NCBI RefSeq assembly: GCF_008704395.1
Contig: NZ_CP023695.1
Location: 3,286,001-3,350,000 of the forward strand
Length of the DNA stretch: 64,000 bases
Origin: Streptomyces alboniger
GTDB taxonomy: Bacteria > Actinomycetota > Actinomycetes > Streptomycetales > Streptomycetaceae
Direction: 5' to 3'
Shown: in pieces, positions 35,859 through 43,323 of the stretch
Layout: the number at the start of each line of letters is the position of its first letter
How positions within the stretch are numbered: the stretch's first letter is position 1
The notes under the pieces: model-generated
The model's database searches: none
The model's input: the letters and a program-made list of their open reading frames with translations, nothing else
Told to the model about the DNA's origin: nothing
Position numbers and translations under genes: made by a program

Positions 35859-36752
35859 TCAGGAGCCGCCCGAGCCCGCGCCGCGCCACGATCGCTCGTC
35901 GGCGGAGCCCCCCGCCCCCACCAGCCCGGTGTGCACCGCGCCCAGCCTCGGCTCGAAGCGCCGCATCTCGCGCCGTCCGGCCGCGCCGATGAGGCCCGGC
36001 AGATAGCCCCGTACGCCCTGCATGCCCCGCAGCCACCACTGCGCGTACACATGGCTGGAGCGCCGCTCGATGCCGGCCACGAGGCGGTCCACCGCCGGGC
36101 CCAGCGGATACGTCTTGTTGGACGGCCACGGCAGCCGCTGCCGCAACTCCCGCATCACGTCGTCCTGGTCCGCGCCCCGCACCATGTCCGTGTCCGTCCA
36201 GGACAGATAGCCGACGCCGACCTTCACCCCCTTGTAGCCGACCTCGGCCCGCAGCGCGTGCGCGTACGCCTCCACGCCCGACTTCGACGCGCAGTACGCC
36301 GTCATCATCGGCGCGGGCGCGATCGCGGCGAACGAGGCGATCTGGAGCAGGTAGCCCCGGCTCTCCATGAGGACGGGAAGGAAGGCGCGGCCGGTCACCG
36401 CGCTGCCGATGAGGTTCACCTCGATGACGCGGCGCCACGCCTCGGGGTCGGACTCCACGAAGGGCCCGCCCCCGGCCACCCCCGCGTTCGCGACGACGAC
36501 GTCGACCTTCCCGAAGCGCTCCTTGACCTCCTGCGCGACCTGAGCCATCGCCTCATGGTCGGTGACGTCCGCGTACCAGTGCCCGGACTCGGTGTGCAGC
36601 CGCTCCGAGACCCGCTTCAGCTCGTCCGGCTCCAGACCGACGAGCGCCACCCGGGCGCCCCGCGCCGACAGCTTGCGCGCGAGCAGCTCGCCGACTCCGC
36701 GCGCCGCACCCGTGACGACCGCGACCTGACCCTCCAGGCTGACCCTGCTCAT
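35859..36752 (-). CDS. Short-chain dehydrogenase/reductase (SDR)
   Basis: This is a 297-residue classical SDR: cofactor motif TGAARGVGE (14-22), NAG at 89-91, catalytic Ser140, Tyr153 and Lys157 (YCASK). The Rossmann ending (VALVGLEPDEL) contains an acidic residue after strand 2, which hints at NAD(H) preference. It starts at ATG 36752, overlapping the hydrolase stop (ATGA), and is the last gene of the BVMO operon. By context it likely oxidises an alcohol to the ketone used by the monooxygenase, or an alcohol product further along. A basic C-terminal extension of about 50 residues is unusual. Confidence 0.9.
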   Translation of the reverse strand: MSRVSLEGQVAVVTGAARGVGELLARKLSARGARVALVGLEPDELKRVSERLHTESGHWYADVTDHEAMAQVAQEVKERFGKVDVVVANAGVAGGGPFVESDPEAWRRVIEVNLIGSAVTGRAFLPVLMESRGYLLQIASFAAIAPAPMMTAYCASKSGVEAYAHALRAEVGYKGVKVGVGYLSWTDTDMVRGADQDDVMRELRQRLPWPSNKTYPLGPAVDRLVAGIERRSSHVYAQWWLRGMQGVRGYLPGLIGAAGRREMRRFEPRLGAVHTGLVGAGGSADERSWRGAGSGGS

Positions 36753-37675
36753 GCGCCCTCCTTCACCTGTACGTACGTTCCGACGAGTTCCCTGATGCGC
36801 GCGGTGACGGCCTCGGGCGCCTCGATGGGCGTCATATGACCGACCCCGGCCAGCTCGGTGAGCCCCACGCACTCGGGCAGCGCGGCCGCGATCCGCCGCG
36901 CGTGCACGACGGGCGTGAGCCGGTCGACCAGGCCGACGAGGACGGCGGTGGGCACCCGCAACGCGCCCACTTCGACGTCCAGTTCGAGCGTGCCGAGCAC
37001 CTGGGACCACCCGTGGCGCACGATCGTCGGACAGGCGTGCACGATCCGGGCGCACGCGTCGACCTTGTCCGGCGCCGCGCCGGGCGCCATGGTCCCGTAC
37101 TTGAGGACGCGCCTGGTCAGTGCTGTCACCGGCCCGAGCGGCGCCCGCGCACCGAGCACCGACCGCGTGATCCGCGTCCGCACCCGCCCGGCCCGCAACG
37201 GCACGACCAGCGACTCGGCGACCAGACTCGAACTGCCCGTGCTGCACAGCAGTACGGCGGCCGCGTGCTCCCGCACCGCCTCGCGCCCGCCCGCCGCCAT
37301 GATCGTCATGCCGCCCATGGAGTGCCCGACGAGCAGGGCCTTCTCGCCCGGCGCGAGCGTCGCCGCGAGGACCGCTTCGAGGTCGTCGGCGAGCGCCCGC
37401 GTGCTGTACCCGTCGGTGTCCGCGGGAGCGGCACTGCGCCCGTGGCCGCGCTGGTCGTACGCGATCACCCGGTGGTCGGCGCCGAGGGCTCGCAACTGTG
37501 CGGCCCAGAAGGCCGTCGAGCACGTCCACCCGTGCACGAGCACCACGGCGGGCGCTCCCTCCGACCCGTGTATCTCGACGTGGATGCGGGCCCCGTCGGC
37601 GGAGACGGCGGTCAGTCGGCGCGCGGCGGCGGGCGGCGCGTAGGGCCCGCTCAGGGCGTGGGTCGGCCGGCTCAT
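36749..37675 (-). CDS. Alpha/beta hydrolase
   Basis: This is a 308-residue hydrolase with the oxyanion-hole HGW (48-50), nucleophile elbow GHSMGG (Ser119), acidic residue near LVDRLTPVVHA and the C-terminal His in GVGHMTPIEAP. It overlaps the monooxygenase gene upstream (ATGA) and the SDR gene downstream (ATGA). An esterase or lactonase that splits the Baeyer-Villiger product is the natural reading. No signal peptide is present, so it acts in the cytosol. Confidence 0.9.
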   Translation of the reverse strand: MSRPTHALSGPYAPPAAARRLTAVSADGARIHVEIHGSEGAPAVVLVHGWTCSTAFWAAQLRALGADHRVIAYDQRGHGRSAAPADTDGYSTRALADDLEAVLAATLAPGEKALLVGHSMGGMTIMAAGGREAVREHAAAVLLCSTGSSSLVAESLVVPLRAGRVRTRITRSVLGARAPLGPVTALTRRVLKYGTMAPGAAPDKVDACARIVHACPTIVRHGWSQVLGTLELDVEVGALRVPTAVLVGLVDRLTPVVHARRIAAALPECVGLTELAGVGHMTPIEAPEAVTARIRELVGTYVQVKEGA

Positions 37676-39249
37676 GCCCCGGCCTCCACCTTCGCGCCGC
37701 CGGACTCCTTCTCCGTACGCGACACCGGCGTCGCCGCCTCCGACGGCCCCGGCGGGCGCAGCACCTCGTACTCGGAGAGGTCGACCCGCCGTGTCGCCGC
37801 CCTGAACTCGGTGGTCGTACCCGGCCAGACCGTGGTGTTGACGCCGTTCGCGTCGAGGTACCAGCTGGTGCAGCCGCCGGTGTTCCACACGGTGCGTTTC
37901 ATCCGCTCCTGCACCCGGGTGTTCCAGGCGCTCACCGCGCTCTCGCGCGCGGCGAGCGCGACGCGGCCTCCGAGGACATCCAGCTGCCGCAGGTAGTCGG
38001 CCATGTAGTTCAGCTGGGACTCGATCATCAGGATCATGGAGGAGTTCCCGAGGCCGGTGTTCGGGCCGATGATCGTCATCCAGTTGGGGAAGCCGGCGGC
38101 GGTCGCGCCCCGCAGCGCGTTCATGCCGTCCTTCCAGCTCTCCATGAGGGTGTGTCCCCCGTCCCCGATGACACGCTCGGCGATCGGCATGTCCGTGACG
38201 TGGAACCCGGTGCCGAAGATGATCGCGTCGACCTCGGTCTCCGTACCGTCCGCGGCGACCACGGTGCCGCCCCGCACCTCGGCGAGGCCGCTCGCGACGA
38301 CGTCGACGTTGGGCCGGGCGAGCGCCGGATAGTACGTGTTGGACAGCAGGATGCGCTTGCAGCCGATGCGGTACGTGGGTGTCAGCTTGGCCCGCAGCGC
38401 CGGGTCCTTGATGGCCCGGTACATGTTCCGCTTGGCGATCCGCTCGACCAGGCCGAGTTCGTTCGGCCGCTTGGTGAACGCCTGGACCTGCAACTCCCGG
38501 ATCCCCCAGAGGATTCCGCGCCGGGCCTGCGTGGTGAACGGCAGCTGCCTGTGCAGCCAGCGCTCGGCGCCGCTGATGGCACGGTCGGCGCGCGGCATCA
38601 CCCACGGGGGTGTGCGCTGGAACAGGGTGAGCCGGCCGACCCTCTTCTGGATCTCGGGCACGATCTGTATGGCGGAGGCGCCGGTGCCGATCATCGCGAC
38701 GCGCTTGCCGCGCAGGTCGTAGTCGTGGTCCCAGCGGGCGGAGTGGAAGATCTTGCCCGGGAAGGTGTCGATGCCGGGGACGTCCGGGGTCTTGGGGTCG
38801 GAGAGCGGCCCGGTGGCCGAGACGACGACATCGGCGGTGAGGGTGCCCGTGCTGGTCTCTATCTCCCAGCGCAGCCGCTCGGCGTCCCACCGCATCAGCT
38901 TCACCTCGGTGTCGAGGCGGATGTGCGAGCGCAGCCGGAAGGTGTCGGCGATCCGCTCCAGGTACTCCTGGATGTGCTCCTGCCCCGAGAAGGTGCGCGG
39001 CCAGTCGGGGTTGGGCGCGAAGGAGAACGAGTACAGGTGCGAGGGCACGTCGCAGGCGCAGCCCGGATAGCTGTTGTCCCGCCAGGTGCCGCCCACCGCG
39101 GCCGCCCGCTCCAGGACGACGAAGTCGGTGATGCCCTCCCGGCGCAGCCGCACGGCCGCCCCGAGGCCACCGAACCCGGACCCGATCACCGCCACCCGTA
39201 CGTGCTCGTGCTCGCGCCCCTGCTCAGGGCCACGCTCGCGCTCGGCCAT
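37672..39249 (-). CDS. Flavin-containing Baeyer-Villiger-type monooxygenase
   Basis: This is a 525-residue protein starting at ATG 39249 behind GGGAGG. It has two Rossmann motifs: GSGFGG (23-28) for FAD and GTGASA for NADPH. Between them is FPGKIFHSARWD (about 160-171), matching the FxGxxxHxxxW(P/D) Baeyer-Villiger fingerprint. VGGTWRDNSYPG and MYRAIKDPALRAKLTP are also typical. It inserts oxygen next to a ketone to give an ester or lactone using NADPH and O2. It heads a translationally coupled operon with hydrolase and SDR genes. The ketone substrate is unknown. Confidence 0.92.
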   Translation of the reverse strand: MAERERGPEQGREHEHVRVAVIGSGFGGLGAAVRLRREGITDFVVLERAAAVGGTWRDNSYPGCACDVPSHLYSFSFAPNPDWPRTFSGQEHIQEYLERIADTFRLRSHIRLDTEVKLMRWDAERLRWEIETSTGTLTADVVVSATGPLSDPKTPDVPGIDTFPGKIFHSARWDHDYDLRGKRVAMIGTGASAIQIVPEIQKRVGRLTLFQRTPPWVMPRADRAISGAERWLHRQLPFTTQARRGILWGIRELQVQAFTKRPNELGLVERIAKRNMYRAIKDPALRAKLTPTYRIGCKRILLSNTYYPALARPNVDVVASGLAEVRGGTVVAADGTETEVDAIIFGTGFHVTDMPIAERVIGDGGHTLMESWKDGMNALRGATAAGFPNWMTIIGPNTGLGNSSMILMIESQLNYMADYLRQLDVLGGRVALAARESAVSAWNTRVQERMKRTVWNTGGCTSWYLDANGVNTTVWPGTTTEFRAATRRVDLSEYEVLRPPGPSEAATPVSRTEKESGGAKVEAGA

Positions 39250-39276
39250 GCCGCCGCCTCCCGAAGTCACGACTCT

Positions 39277-39292
39277 GCCAGTAACTACTGGC
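39277..39292. promoter_or_regulatory. Candidate operator upstream of the monooxygenase operon
   Basis: GCCAGTA-AC-TACTGGC has perfect 7-bp arms with a 2-bp centre. It lies 28 bp before the monooxygenase start, in the region shared with the divergent MerR gene. Confidence 0.5.
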
Positions 39293-39406
39293 GCAATGGG
39301 GAGAGTAGAACACGTACGTACTCATGGGTAGGGGGTGGCCGGGGAAAGTTACCGACGGTACGACATGGGCCCGCGCCGGTACGGCCCAGGCTTCGCCGCT
39401 ACGGCA

Positions 39407-39412
39407 TAGGCT
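39407..39412 (+). promoter_or_regulatory. Putative -10 box of the MerR gene (leaderless)
   Basis: TAGGCT lies 6 nt before the GTG at 39419, with no ribosome site. Confidence 0.5.
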
Positions 39413-39418
39413 TCCGGC

Positions 39419-40099
39419 GTGGCAGACCGAGCAGACCGACCCCAAGGCGAAGGCGGCGTCCGCGAGTACCGCATGACGGAGCTGGCCGCGGCGGCCGGCA
39501 TCACCGTGCGCACCGTGCGCTTCTACCGCGAGCGCGGACTGATCCCGCCGCCCCGCCGCGAGGGCCGCATCGCCTGGTACGACGACCACCACCTGGCGCG
39601 CCTGCGCACGATCGCCGCCCTCCTGGAGCGCGGCCACACCCTGAACGGCATCGCCGAGCTGGCCGACGCCTTCGAGAAGGGCCGCGACGTCGGCGAACTC
39701 CTCGGCCTCGGCGAGCCCACCGAGGAGCAGCCGGTCCGCCTCACCCCCGAGGAACTGGCCGACCACTTCGCGGGCGAGGTCACCCCGGAGAACCTCGCCG
39801 CCGCCCTGGACCTCGGCTATCTCGGCACCGACGGCGACGAGCTGGTCCACATCAGCCGACGCCTGCTCGACGCGTCATCTACCCTCGTACGCAAGGGAGT
39901 TCCGCTCGCCGCGGTCCTTGAGGCGGGTCAACTCGTACGCGAACACGCGGACGCGCTCGCGGAGTTGTTCATCACGGTCATGCGCACCCACACCCCCGAC
40001 ACGGCCGAGGTGGACATCGAACAGCTCCGCCCGGTGGCCAAGAGCGTGGTGGAGGCGGAACTGTCGATGGCCCTGGACCGCCGCCTCAACCAGTCCTGA
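39419..40099 (+). CDS. MerR family transcriptional regulator
   Basis: This 226-residue protein has a polar N-terminal lead of about 17 residues. The MerR winged helix follows, with YRMTELAAAAGITVRTVRFYRERGLIPPPRREG and then LRTIAALLERGHTLNGIAELADAF. The effector domain is a long helical region (about 90-226) without the cysteines of metal-sensing MerR proteins, so an organic ligand is likely. It is divergent from the monooxygenase operon and is the obvious candidate regulator. GTG at 39419 with TAGGCT upstream suggests a leaderless mRNA. Confidence 0.9.
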   Translation: MADRADRPQGEGGVREYRMTELAAAAGITVRTVRFYRERGLIPPPRREGRIAWYDDHHLARLRTIAALLERGHTLNGIAELADAFEKGRDVGELLGLGEPTEEQPVRLTPEELADHFAGEVTPENLAAALDLGYLGTDGDELVHISRRLLDASSTLVRKGVPLAAVLEAGQLVREHADALAELFITVMRTHTPDTAEVDIEQLRPVAKSVVEAELSMALDRRLNQS

Positions 40100-40111
40100 C
40101 AACGCGCCGCG

Positions 40112-41137
40112 TCAGCGCGGGAGCCACCAACGTGCCTTGTAGATACCGCCGTTGACGAGCTTGTAGCCACTCTCGGGCCGGTGGACGCTCACCGTCGTCG
40201 TCCACCACGTCTCCTCAAGGCCCTTCTCCGGCGCGGTGGTCACGACCTGCCCGGTACGCGGGTCGTCGCCGACGGCCTTCACGGACTTCCGGGAGATCGC
40301 CTCGGCCCCGGCGAAGTCCCGCACGAAGACCCCGCCACGCATCTCGTACTGGAAGACGGCCGCGTTCGTCGTCACCCACAACCGCCCCGGGCGCCCCGCC
40401 ACGGGAAAGAGGTCGTGCCCGCCCGGCGTCCGGCCCGGCGTCCCCACCGGCAGTCCGACCGCGGACGTCCGCGTCAGCGTGGGCCGCGCGGCCGTGCCGC
40501 CCACCGCGTACGTCACCAGCTCGTCGTCGCCGATCGCCCACAGCACCCGGCGCACGCCGTCCCAGTGCAGCCCGTGCGCGCCCTTGAGCGTCGCCTCCGC
40601 GTACCGCGTGGCACGGGGGCCCTGCGACGCCGCGTACAGCCGCACGAGCGCGCCGGTGCTGCACGCGACGGCCACGTTGCCGTCGGGCAGGATCTCCGCG
40701 CTGTGCGGATTGAACAGATCGTCCCCGCCCCCGAGCGCCGCGCCCCAGTACCGCCTGCCCGTCGGATGCTCGACGACGGCCACGAACCCGAACGACGCCG
40801 TCGTCAGGACGTACGTGCGCTTCCGGTGCACCCGCACCTTCGCCTCGCACGGGTACACCCAGCTCCCGTCCGGACGCAGATCCTCGTAGCGGCGGTCGCC
40901 GAGCGGCGAGAACTGCCACCGCACCACCGACGGGTCGGCATCCGGGTCCCAGACGCGCCGCCGGGGGTCGAGGACGAGGATGCGCCTGCTCGCCTGCTCG
41001 GTCAGCAGGACGGGCGGCGTCCGGGCGGGCCGGCCGCCCCCGCTCGCCCCGTGCGCCGCCGGGGCGGGCAGTGCCGCCGAGATCCCGGCACCCGCGGCGC
41101 CCAGCACCACGGCACGTCTGGAAGGCATGGCCGACAC
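40112..41137 (-). CDS. Tat-exported beta-propeller-like protein of unknown function (possibly DUF6528)
   Basis: I choose GTG 41137 (six Gs, then six bases) over ATG 41128. The protein has 341 residues. The N-terminus PSRRAVVLGAAGAGISAALPAPAAHGASG is a twin-arginine signal ending in an AxA cleavage site. The mature domain has repeated strand-like motifs (RILVLDPRRRVWDP, VAVVEHPTGRRYW, VLWAIGDDELVTY, RLWVTTNAAVFQYE), suggesting a propeller. The motif set resembles DUF6528 proteins, which I am not sure of. Tandem 21-bp repeats lie just upstream. The function is unknown. Confidence 0.8.
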   Translation of the reverse strand: MSAMPSRRAVVLGAAGAGISAALPAPAAHGASGGGRPARTPPVLLTEQASRRILVLDPRRRVWDPDADPSVVRWQFSPLGDRRYEDLRPDGSWVYPCEAKVRVHRKRTYVLTTASFGFVAVVEHPTGRRYWGAALGGGDDLFNPHSAEILPDGNVAVACSTGALVRLYAASQGPRATRYAEATLKGAHGLHWDGVRRVLWAIGDDELVTYAVGGTAARPTLTRTSAVGLPVGTPGRTPGGHDLFPVAGRPGRLWVTTNAAVFQYEMRGGVFVRDFAGAEAISRKSVKAVGDDPRTGQVVTTAPEKGLEETWWTTTVSVHRPESGYKLVNGGIYKARWWLPR

Positions 41138-41161
41138 GAAGTACCCCCCGGTCCACAGCAG

Positions 41162-41203
41162 TTGGTCACACACGCGACCGCATTGGTCATGTACGCGACC
41201 GCA
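41162..41203. repeat. Two tandem 21-bp direct repeats in a promoter region
   Basis: Units TTGGTCAnnnACGCGACCGCA at 41162-41182 and 41183-41203 differ only in the central three bases. Each holds GGTC and GACC half-sites. They begin 25 bp before the start of the Tat-exported protein gene and are probably regulatory. Confidence 0.6.
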
Positions 41204-41298
41204 ATCTGCCATGCCCGGCGGGCCCGGGACAGCCCTCCGCCGGACTTTGTGGCCGTGTCCCTCCGACGACCACTCCCCTGGCGGATCCGGCGCGGGCC

Positions 41299-42090
41299 CT
41301 ACAGGTCGTAGACCACCGTGACGGGAGCGTGGTCGCTCCACCGCTCGGCGTGGCTCGCGGCCCGCTCCACATACGCCTTGACCGCGCGCCCGGCGAGGCC
41401 CGGCGTCGCGACGTGGTAGTCGATGCGCCAGCCCGTGTCGTTGTCGAAGGCGCGCCCGCGGTAGGACCACCACGAGTACGGGCCCTCCACGCCCGGGTGC
41501 TGCGCCCGCACGACGTCCTCGTACTCCTCGAAGACCTCGCTCAGCCAGGCGCGCTCCTCCGGCAGGAAGCCGGAGTTCTTCTTGTTGCCCTTCCAGTTCT
41601 TGAGGTCGGCCTCCTGGTGGGCGATGTTCCAGTCGCCGCAGACGACGACATGCCGCCCCTCGGCGGCGGCCCGCTCCTTCAGCTCCTTCAAGTACGGGAG
41701 GAACTCCCCCATGAACCGCAGCTTCTCGTCCTGCCGCTCGGTGCCGACCTCCCCGGAGGGCAGATACAGGCTGGCGACGGTGACGCCCGGCAGATCGGCC
41801 TCCACATACCGCCCGCTGCCGTCGAACTCCGTCGACCCGAAGCCGACCCGCACCCGGTCCGGCTCGCGGCGCGTATAGAGGGAGACACCGGCGCGCCCCT
41901 TGGCCGCGGCGGGCGCGTGCACGACATGCCAGCCCTCGGGCCCGCGGACCTCGTCCGGCAGCTGCTGCGGCTCGGCGCGCACCTCCTGGAGGCACAGCAC
42001 ATCGGCCGTGGTCCCGCCGAGCCACTCCACGAAGCCCTTCTTGGCGGCGGCACGCAGCCCGTTCACATTCACAGAGGTCACTGTCAGCAC
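41299..42090 (-). CDS. xthA: Exodeoxyribonuclease III
   Basis: This is a 263-residue AP endonuclease/3'-5' exonuclease of the EEP superfamily. Motifs are VNVNGLRAAAKKGFVEWL, the metal ligand Glu in VLCLQEVRA, ASLYLPSGEVG, the catalytic VVVCGDWNIAHQEADL and the C-terminal WSDHAPVTV with the essential Asp-His. It repairs abasic sites and removes blocked 3' ends in base-excision repair. The GTG start at 42090 lies upstream of and is co-directional with the Tat-exported protein gene (gap about 160 bp). It is normal length with all key residues. Confidence 0.94.
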   Translation of the reverse strand: MLTVTSVNVNGLRAAAKKGFVEWLGGTTADVLCLQEVRAEPQQLPDEVRGPEGWHVVHAPAAAKGRAGVSLYTRREPDRVRVGFGSTEFDGSGRYVEADLPGVTVASLYLPSGEVGTERQDEKLRFMGEFLPYLKELKERAAAEGRHVVVCGDWNIAHQEADLKNWKGNKKNSGFLPEERAWLSEVFEEYEDVVRAQHPGVEGPYSWWSYRGRAFDNDTGWRIDYHVATPGLAGRAVKAYVERAASHAERWSDHAPVTVVYDL

Positions 42091-42233
42091 AACACTCGCC
42101 TAACTCGTCCTTGGCCACTTCCACCTCGGGCCAGGGATCAGGCTCCCATACGACGGTGGCGCGGCCGGCGCCCGAGGGCGGGGGCCAGGAGCCGCCACCC
42201 TCGGAGCGCCGACGTCACCGCGTGGTGCCGGTC

Positions 42234-42386
42234 TTAGTCCATGACCAGGTCGCCGAAGGCGGTGATGGTGGTCTCCTCCACCTCGACCTCCTGCTCCCAG
42301 CCGTTGTTCGCGGACGCCGCGGTGGCTCCGGCCAGGGTGGCCGCGGCGGCCAGGGCGAGGGCGGCGAACACCGTACGAATGCGCAT
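42234..42386 (-). CDS. Small secreted acidic peptide precursor
   Basis: This 50-residue product starts at ATG 42386, with AAGGAGA seven bases upstream. Residues 1-26 form a Sec signal peptide (MRIRTVFAALALAAAATLAG, then ATAASA). The predicted mature part is a 24-residue peptide starting NNGWEQEVEVEETTITAF with no cysteines and a strong net negative charge. I recognise no family. It lies alone between xthA and a divergent GNAT gene. The clear ribosome site and signal peptide make a real gene likely. Confidence 0.7.
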   Translation of the reverse strand: MRIRTVFAALALAAAATLAGATAASANNGWEQEVEVEETTITAFGDLVMD

Positions 42387-42543
42387 GGAACTCTCCTTCA
42401 TGAGGTTTGTCCGACGCTCAGAAGGATCCTCCGGCACGCGCGCCGTCCCCGGCTCGGACACCCCTGATCAACCCGAACGCACGGCATCTTCGCCCGTACG
42501 GCCGGTCTCCGGTGCCACCAACGGACCCTGCACACTAGAACGC

Positions 42544-43044
42544 ATGTTTCCCATAGCCACCTCTGTCCACCTGCGCACGGTCACGTTCGCGCACCCGCAC
42601 GCGATCGAGCTGAACGACCGCGTCCAGCTCGAATACGCGGAGCGCTACGGCGACGAGGGCGACGTCACCTTCCTCGACCCGTCCATGTTCGAACCACCCC
42701 GGGGCCGCTACCTCATCGCGTACGACGGGAGCGGCACCCCGCTGGCCACCGGCGGCTGGCGCGCGATGGACGAGAACGACATGGGGTACGCCGACGGCGA
42801 CGCCGAGCTGAAGCGGATGTACGTCACACCCCAGGCACGCGGCCTCGGCCTCGCCCGCCGCATCCTGGCGGCCCTGGAGGACGACGCGAAGGCGGCAGGC
42901 CGCGCCCGCATGGTCCTGGAGACGGGCACGAAGCAACCGGAGGCGATAGCGCTCTACACCTCCAGCGGCTACACCCTGGCCCCCGTGAAGTTCGGCCACT
43001 ACCGCTTCGAGAACCTGAGCCGCTGCTACGTGAAGGCGCTCTAA
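42544..43044 (+). CDS. GNAT family N-acetyltransferase
   Basis: This 166-residue acetyltransferase has the acetyl-CoA motif A as VTPQARGLGLARRILAALEDDAKAAG, preceded by AELKRMYV (beta-4). GYTLAPVKFGHYRFENLSRCYVKAL forms the C-terminal strands. The substrate amine is unknown. ATG 42544 has no evident ribosome site and may be leaderless with a weak CACACT box. A long hairpin terminator follows. Confidence 0.85.
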   Translation: MFPIATSVHLRTVTFAHPHAIELNDRVQLEYAERYGDEGDVTFLDPSMFEPPRGRYLIAYDGSGTPLATGGWRAMDENDMGYADGDAELKRMYVTPQARGLGLARRILAALEDDAKAAGRARMVLETGTKQPEAIALYTSSGYTLAPVKFGHYRFENLSRCYVKAL

Positions 43045-43045
43045 G

Positions 43046-43075
43046 ACTTACCGACACTTACCGGCACTTACCGAC
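43046..43075. repeat. 10-bp direct repeat, three units
   Basis: ACTTACCG occurs three times at a 10-bp period immediately after the GNAT stop codon. This equals about one helical turn; the role is unknown. Confidence 0.8.
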
Positions 43076-43084
43076 TCGGAAACG

Positions 43085-43124
43085 ACGAGATCCCGCCCGA
43101 TCAGATGATCGGACGGGATCTCGT
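43085..43124. terminator. Long hairpin terminator between GNAT gene and tRNA-Ala
   Basis: Arms of 19 bp (43085-43103 and 43106-43124) pair with one mismatch. The hairpin lies 41 bp past the GNAT gene and 39 bp past the tRNA 3' end, so it can terminate both convergent transcripts. Confidence 0.85.
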
Positions 43125-43162
43125 GAACCACTCACGCTTTGACCCGTGAACGGTCTTGCAGG

Positions 43163-43236
43163 TGGACCTGTGGGGATTTGAACCCCAGACCCCCTCGATG
43201 CGAACGAGGTGCGCTACCGGACTGCGCCACAGGCCC
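43163..43236 (-). tRNA. tRNA-Ala (anticodon CGC)
   Basis: This is a 74-nt cloverleaf on the minus strand. Acceptor GGGCCTG pairs with CAGGTCC, including the G3:U70 alanine identity pair, with discriminator A. The anticodon stem CCTCG/CGAGG encloses loop TTCGCAT, giving anticodon CGC (reads GCG). The T arm has GGTTCAAAT. The 3' CCA is not fully encoded (CC then T). Confidence 0.95.
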
Positions 43237-43323
43237 TTGCAACGAGTGAAACTCTAGCACCCTCTACCGGGTGCTCGGAAATCCGCTCCCTGGCTGGTCA
43301 GCCCGGGCGGACCTCACGCCGCC

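Noticed and set aside
35859..37529. Single 556-residue protein fusing hydrolase and SDR regions
   Set aside because: The part above 36752 is out of frame with the real alpha/beta hydrolase and has no motifs; two overlapping genes explain the region.
42241..42543. N-terminal extension of the GNAT protein
   Set aside because: The frame is open but antisense to the small secreted peptide gene; the fold starts at ATG 42544.
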